From Pilaira anomala (taxonomy: Eukaryota; Mucoromycota; Mucoromycetes; Mucorales; Mucoraceae), in assembly GCA_025716855.1 (NCBI GenBank), contig JAIXMQ010000048.1, forward strand, positions 175,619 to 239,618: DNA of 64,000 nt, in the 5' to 3' direction. The notes below the pieces were generated by a model. The model was given only the letters and a program-made list of their open reading frames with translations, was not told the DNA's origin and did not search any database. A program made the translations under genes and the position numbers. This document shows positions 58,955-64,000 of this stretch, piece after piece; the stretch's first letter is position 1, and each line of letters starts with the position of its first letter.

Positions 58955-61900
58955 TGTAATTTTTCTAAACGTAAGTTGTCTTTCCTTGGTTTTGATATTT
59001 CAGCGGAGGGTATCTCTCCATCACCTACCAAGATTAAAGCTATTCAAAATTGGCCAAAACCTACTAATGTGCAAGAAGTCAGACAGTTCATTGGATTAAG
59101 TCAACATTACCGTCGATTCATTCCAGGTTTCTCTTCTAAGGCTTCACCATTAACTGAATTAACTTGTGGCACTGGTACAAAGAAAAGGGCTATTACTTGG
59201 ACGCCTGCTTGTGAAGATAGTTTTAACAAAATAAAGGCTGCGCTTACCTCTTCACCTGTTCTACAAATGCCGGATATGTCTATGCCGTTTGTAATTGAAA
59301 CAGACTCAAGTGATTATGGTGTAGATGGAGTCTTACTACAACCAGCAGTTGGTCATCATCAAAGTACAAGTCTGAAACGTCCGTATGGTAATTACAATAC
59401 TTGGCACCCAGTTGCTTATGAATCTAAGAAGCTTTCGAAGGAGGAACAGCGTTTTCCCGCTCAAGAGAGAGAACTAATTGGAATAGTACATGCCTTACGT
59501 GTCTGGAGATGCTTTATTGAAGGTTGCTCTGCTGGGTTTACAGTCTATTCAGATCATAATCCTTTGGTGTATTTTCGTAACAAATCAAATCCCACTTCAA
59601 GATTGGTAAGATGGATTTCAGAGTTGGAATTATATGCACCCAATATACAGTATAAGCCTGGGAGTGATAATACAGTAGCTGATGCACTTTCTCGTATACC
59701 TCCAAAAGATGATAATGACTCTGAAGTTGCTGGTCAACATGATGTTCAAACATTAAAACCGGATTATTTGTATGCTACTCTTGATCATTTGGGTCCTGAA
59801 TTTCGTCATGACTGGCCTCTATTGTATCTGGATAATCGTTACGAAAAGGTAGTAGACAAGGATCTTAAGAGTCATTTGTTGAAAGAGAAGAGTAATTTTG
59901 TCGTGGAAGGTAACACAGTGTTCAAGAAGGTGAAGTTTGTTGGTCAAGATAAGAAGATTGTTGAAAAAGAAGTCAAGTTTGTCCCAGTTTCTGATCGTGC
60001 TGATTTGGTCTCAAAATATCATGAAGGTTTTGGTCACACAGGTATAAAAAAATTGTTTCTTCTTTTTTGTGAACGATATTGGTGGCCTAATATGCGTCGG
60101 GATGTTGAAGCCTGGATCAAGACGTGCCCATGGTGCCAATTGAATAGTCGTAAAGCTGTGGCTCATCAGGATGAACTTCACCCACTACCTATACCCCATG
60201 CGTTTGAAAGGTGGCATATCGATTTCGTTGGAGAGCTCCCCTTAACTGTTAATGGAAATAAGTGGTTAATTACTGCTGTAGATTATGCTACAAATTGGCC
60301 TATAGCAAAAGCTTTACCTAATGCTTCCAAAGAAGCTGTGGCAAATTTTATATATGAAGAGATTGTAGTCAAGTTTGGTTGTCCTGTAGAGATTGTAACA
60401 GATCGTGGTGCCAATTTTTGCAGTGGATTGGTCGAAGAATATGTCAAGAGAATAGGATCTAATCACAAGCTTACGTCGGCGTTTCATCCTCGTAGTAATT
60501 CCAAGGTAGAACGTTATAATGGTACCATTAAGAATATGCTTCGAAAATATGTTCAAGGTAGTATTCATCATTGGGATGAGTTCGTAGATGTATCCTTGTG
60601 GGCTACACGCGTTACCGTCAACTCTACTACAGGCTATTCACCTTATTTTCTCGTATATGGTCGTGAACCAAGACTCCCTGGTGACTCATCGATACCGTTC
60701 ATTTCAAAAGAGTCTTTCCAAGATCCACGTACTGTTGCAGATCTTACTGCTCGTGAATTACATAACCTTGGTCAACATCGTGCATCTGCGGAAGCTAAAT
60801 TAAAAGCCATGGCTCAAAAGGATAAAGAGCGATGGGATGCTTTGATAAAGCCTATTTCTTATGAAGTCGGTGATATGGTCATGATTACTCATGAGGGCAA
60901 GTTTGCACTGGAACCAAAGTTTCAAGGTCCTTATATTGTTACAGAGGTATTTGACAATTATGGTACTTGTCGTCTTGAAACTATTGAAGGTAAAAGATTG
61001 GATTCTTTAATTCACAAGGATCGGTTGAAACATGCTGAAGGTGATAAGCCTGATGTTTCTTGGTATAACCCTACTATATCGCGTAAAGAAGTAAAGAAAA
61101 TTACATCTACAAGAAGTGGTCGTGGAGGAGATGGTGCTCATGTACTCAATCGATCCGATTTACCACCACCGGCTCAAGAAGAAAATATCGCTTATTTTGA
61201 TTTTTCGAATGATGAACCTCCGTTTGGTTATACATCAGGCGCCTCCCAAAATGTAGCTCTTCCTACTATAACAAGTGAGACAGTAAATATTGATCCAAGC
61301 AATTTAGAAGATATTCAAATGGGTCAACAAACTATGGAAAGTAATAGCAATAACTCGGTAAATTCACGTTCATCATCACCACAAATGTCTGAAGAGTACT
61401 ATGAAACTACTAGTAGGCAGGTAGAAGAAGATAATGATCATCAAAGTGAAAATGTAGTATTATTGATAAGTGATGACAAAGAAAACGACGATGATGATGA
61501 TAAAATCGAAGACAATAAACAGAGTATAGATGAGAATAGCTCAAATTCAACCGATAATTGTGGTGAAGATGGAATAGATGAAAACATATCAATTTTTTCT
61601 GATACTGTTACTCAAGTACATAATGAACCTATGATAATAGATACGCCGGCTCCAATAGAGCAGACTGGTGAATTCGAATCTAGTCAAACTGCGCATGCTG
61701 TATCTTCCCTCATCGATTTATATGATGAGATGTCTCCGGGGGAGGAAGAAGTTTATGACTCAGTAACGGATGAAAATCGTTCTAGTAGTGAAGGTAATGA
61801 TAATATGGATGTCGAAATTGAAAAAGAAGAGAATAAAGAAGAAAAAGAAACCGTTGATTCAGATAACATACAAGCTAATAATCAATCATCATCATCCGTT

Positions 61901-62413
61901 CAAGAACTATTATTGTCAGGCTCCTCCTTGGCAATTCAACAACTAGTTGTAAATGAGCTTATTATTAGCCAACCTGCCACTACTACTATGTCTATAACTA
62001 CTGATGAGCCTCCACTTACCAGTATTGATGAAACAATGGATAAGGATACTAGGGAGGAAGCTACTACTATCGCTATTGAATCGGTGCCTACGTTGCCTAA
62101 CGCTGATAATCAAGTGTCTCCTACTATTGAAGAATTAGAACCTACTACACATACTAATATTGAGCCTACTATTGTAGAACCTGTTATTAGGGATTTGGTC
62201 TTGAGAAAGTCTCCTGCCGTGGAAGAAACTTCACCATCATCTACTGTTGCTGTTCGAAATGAAATTGAAGAAGAAAACGCGGTATTAGAATCAAGTAGTA
62301 GTGCCGTTACTAGTAGCAACAAGAAGAAAGGTAAAAAGAAGGCTGCCGCTGTAGCTATTGCGCCACCTGCTAAAGGAAGCCACTTTAAGTTCACTTTTCG
62401 TCCTCCTGTTGTC
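58955..62413 (+). pseudogene. RT end, RNase H, integrase and C-terminal extension of the gypsy polyprotein
   Basis: Resumes one base out of frame with SFLGFDISAEGI. RNase H: VIETDSSDYGVDGVLLQP, RELIGIVHALRVW and VYSDHNPLVYF, ending in ADALSR. Integrase: the HHCC finger (HEGFGHTG ... CPWCQLN, about 60020-60140), core residues in WHIDFVG, VTDRGANF and SKVERYNG (D, D, E), and a GPY/F-like FQGPYIVTEVFDNYGTC. After about 61080 come some 445 residues rich in Asp, Glu, Ser, Asn and Thr, with a Lys-rich patch near the end (NKKKGKKKA). The frame appears to be interrupted at 62413 by an insertion; read on, it stops at 62491. No chromodomain was seen. Confidence 0.92.
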
Positions 62414-63812
62414 GTATTTACTCCTATAATTAAACAGAATACAATTACATCTTATATAGTTCATAGTTATAATATACACGATATATTATAACATTGGTAT
62501 ATTAAGTGACACATTCAAGTCCTTATTATTCGAATCATGACTACTTTAGTTGATACTTTACCTTCTCTACCTATCACAGCGGATCACTATAAATTATTAT
62601 TAACAGTAGTCCTTAGTGACAGGCATTTAAGGTGATATATATCTTTATGCAGTAACTCAGGTTTCACCAATAAATATCTTGACAAATCCTTATAGTTCTC
62701 CCGCTACGGTAGAACTATATTGAATGAACGATGTCTGTTATTAAAATGATAATTTGGTATAAAAGGTGTGGACAATCAGTAATTAATGAGAAAAGACTTA
62801 GGGTTGATTTATTAGATAAAATAAAACTGAAAGAACTCTTCTAAACTAAAATAATAATCATCTTTTATATCTTGAATATCCTGATGAGTTGTGTTTGAAT
62901 AAGGACCATCTTTTTGATGGGTTTAAATGAATCTATACCCAACTCTTCTGCTTTTGAATAAGTACGTTCTACTCTTTCGAATTGACCATAAATAATCGTG
63001 GATCCTATCTACCCGATTGGATAACAACATATCTGGTTCCTGACTAAAGATCACCTTGTAATTACTTACATGGTTGTTATTAGTTTGGATTCCGTTGTTA
63101 CAGATTTCATTGGTAAATGCGCATACTTTTAAATTGACAAGAACTATTTTTCTATCATACGACCTGATCAACCTTATTCTTAGATTGATATCATGTTTTC
63201 CCAGTTTCGGGATAGAATTGACAGTTGTTGGGATAATCTTTATTCCAACAATGTTATTCTTTTTTATTTGTTTTGTAAACAGGTTGTATAATATTACTAT
63301 TTAATATTAATAGATTAATAATGTATTTTTGCCAGTAATAGTCGTTCTTACCCCAACACAAGGTAGCTAAGCTTGTATCGAGACTATTACCGGTAAATAT
63401 CTCTTATTTTCTATTAATATGAATTGAGTATTTACTTTATTTGTATTGTTTTATTCTCAATTATATTTTATTATTTGATCTTGGTTTTTTACCATTGATC
63501 TTATTTTACGTCAATTTGTATATGCATTTGAATATAGAATATTTCCTTAGGTTCAAGATATTGATAATAATATACAATGTTAAACATGTATATTATTATG
63601 AAGATATGTCAGGTTTTTATTATAATGTTTAGTTTATAACCCTGATCTACTTATATTTATAAGTAGAGATGACGCAAATACGACAAAAGGAACACTAATT
63701 TTTACTATGAATTACTCTCCATTAAAATAAAGGATCACAAAGAGGCTCATTTCTTTTCTTGTCTTTCTTACATTTTATTACCAAATAAACAATAAATAAA
63801 TAAATTTACCAA
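62414..63812. mobile_element. Insertion inside the gypsy C-terminal extension, type unknown
   Basis: TTGTC occurs at 62409-62413 and again at 63813-63817. Reading across the two copies with one removed keeps the polyprotein frame exactly (FRPPVV then TPAKPILPSLPK). The 1399 bases between are AT-rich and hold no long frame; a 32-codon frame starts at 62537. The ends (GTATTTACTCC... and ...AAATTTACCAA) are not TG/CA and show at most a weak inverted similarity, so it is not a normal solo LTR. A hairpin-forming TATAGTTCT / AGAACTATA pair lies at about 62690-62720. It may be a nonautonomous element or a chance arrangement. Confidence 0.55.
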
Positions 63813-63817
63813 TTGTC

Positions 63818-63999
63818 ACACCTGCCAAACCAATTCTACCGTCACTCCCTAAAAATATCAAGCCAAAAATTTTCACCAAGCCTGCTTCAAAAATTGAAAA
63901 TATTACTGTTGATACTCCTAATGGTGATACTTATGATGTCCAGAGCCTTACATCTTTTTGGGGAGGAGATGATGTCAGGCCGGTAAACAGGCCTCAGGC
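63818..63999 (+). pseudogene. Last part of the gypsy C-terminal extension, reading into the 3' LTR
   Basis: Open in one frame with TPAKPILPSLPKNIKPKIF, PNGDTYDVQSLTSFWGGDD and then, inside the LTR, VRPVNRPQA. The complete 5' LTR copy shows that this frame would end about 100 bases into the LTR, after a basic RTKRLKLK. The polypurine tract is therefore also coding (TGG GGA GGA GAT GAT region). Confidence 0.7.
63960..63972 (+). other. Polypurine tract of the gypsy element
   Basis: GGGGAGGAGATGA, interrupted by one T, sits directly against the 3' LTR start, where plus-strand DNA synthesis is primed. Confidence 0.85.
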
Positions 64000-64000
64000 G
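63973..64000 (+). repeat. 3' LTR of the gypsy element, first 28 bases
   Basis: Identical to 55993-56020; the rest is beyond the window. Confidence 0.95.

Larger units (their letters stand above)
55993..64000 (+). mobile_element. Ty3/gypsy LTR retrotransposon, running past the window end
   Basis: Order of parts: 5' LTR (55993-56237), primer-binding site (56239-), gag with CCHC zinc knuckle, protease, reverse transcriptase, RNase H, integrase, long C-terminal extension, polypurine tract (63960-63972) and the first 28 bases of the 3' LTR (63973-64000), identical to the start of the 5' LTR. Protease-RT-RNase H-integrase order defines the Ty3/gypsy group. The coding part is broken by a stop (56808), a frame change (about 58950) and a 1.4-kb insertion (62414-63812). 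The base before the 5' LTR lies 63 bases right of the Tc1-type element. Confidence 0.95.

Noticed and set aside
58970..59003. GTAAGT...TTTCAG inside the gypsy RT region looks like a small intron
   Set aside because: The sequence between codes conserved RT residues (SFLGFDIS) in the shifted frame, so it is coding and the break is a one-base change.

Overview
The window is 64 kb of nuclear DNA from an early-diverging fungus, most likely Mucoromycota (Mucorales-like). The reasons are AT-rich intergenic DNA with many poly-A/T runs, genes packed with short introns (mostly 44-110 bases, GT-AG), a fungal gene set, and Tc1, Merlin-type and Ty3/gypsy elements. No species can be named from the sequence alone. 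Exon structures below were built by hand from splice signals and reading-frame continuity.

Layout. 1-3551 (-): MSH6, cut at the window edge. 4510-5229 (+): an intronless protein whose first residues copy the histone H3 tail. 5418-6969 (-): beta-tubulin with Tyr167 and Ala198. 7.5-11.4 kb: gene-poor, with a possible 63-residue gene, a broken gene (8416-8954) and a diverged repeat. 11495-12219 (-): CHCHD2 family. 12779-14413 (+): mitochondrial dehydrogenase kinase. 14660-16166 (-): questin oxidase-like; 16430-18351 (-): cytochrome P450. 18567-20365 (-): RFWD3-like RING/WD40 ligase, sharing a 104-base promoter with ASNSD1 (20470-22566, +). 22568-23076 (-): Nudix/mL46-like. 23462-24290 (-): HAD phosphatase with a GC-AG intron. 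26471-29559 (+): SEC24. 29647-30661 (-): SDH2. 33765-35243 (+): decayed second copy of the questin oxidase-like gene. 36007-37470 (-): Atos family; 37519-38713 (-): Arf-like GTPase with a C-terminal extension. 39198-41366 (-): TORC2 subunit Sin1. 41.4-46.9 kb: a 5.5-kb stretch without a recognisable gene. 46903-48066 (-): TBP. 48399-49112 (+): Merlin/IS1595-type transposase relic. 49874-51013 (+): Vam7-like PX-SNARE. 51228-52317 (+): PP2C phosphatase. 52496-53251 (-): mitochondrial membrane protein.

The last 10 kb is a nest of transposons. A Tc1-type element (54211-55929) with 116-base inverted repeats lies just outside a Ty3/gypsy element that begins at 55993. The gypsy element has a complete 245-base 5' LTR, a primer-binding site, gag, protease, RT, RNase H and integrase, a long acidic C-terminal extension, a polypurine tract and the first 28 bases of the 3' LTR. 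It carries a stop in gag, a frameshift at the RT/RNase H junction and a 1.4-kb insertion in the extension. The extension's frame, once the insertion is discounted, appears to run on into the LTR.

Most host genes are housekeeping: mismatch repair, cytoskeleton, secretory and vacuolar traffic, respiration, TORC2 signalling and basal transcription. The accessory material is the P450/questin-oxidase pair, the pseudogene copy and the transposons. The observations most worth following are the H3-tail mimic, the beta-tubulin substitutions, and the gypsy C-terminal extension with its reading frame into the LTR.
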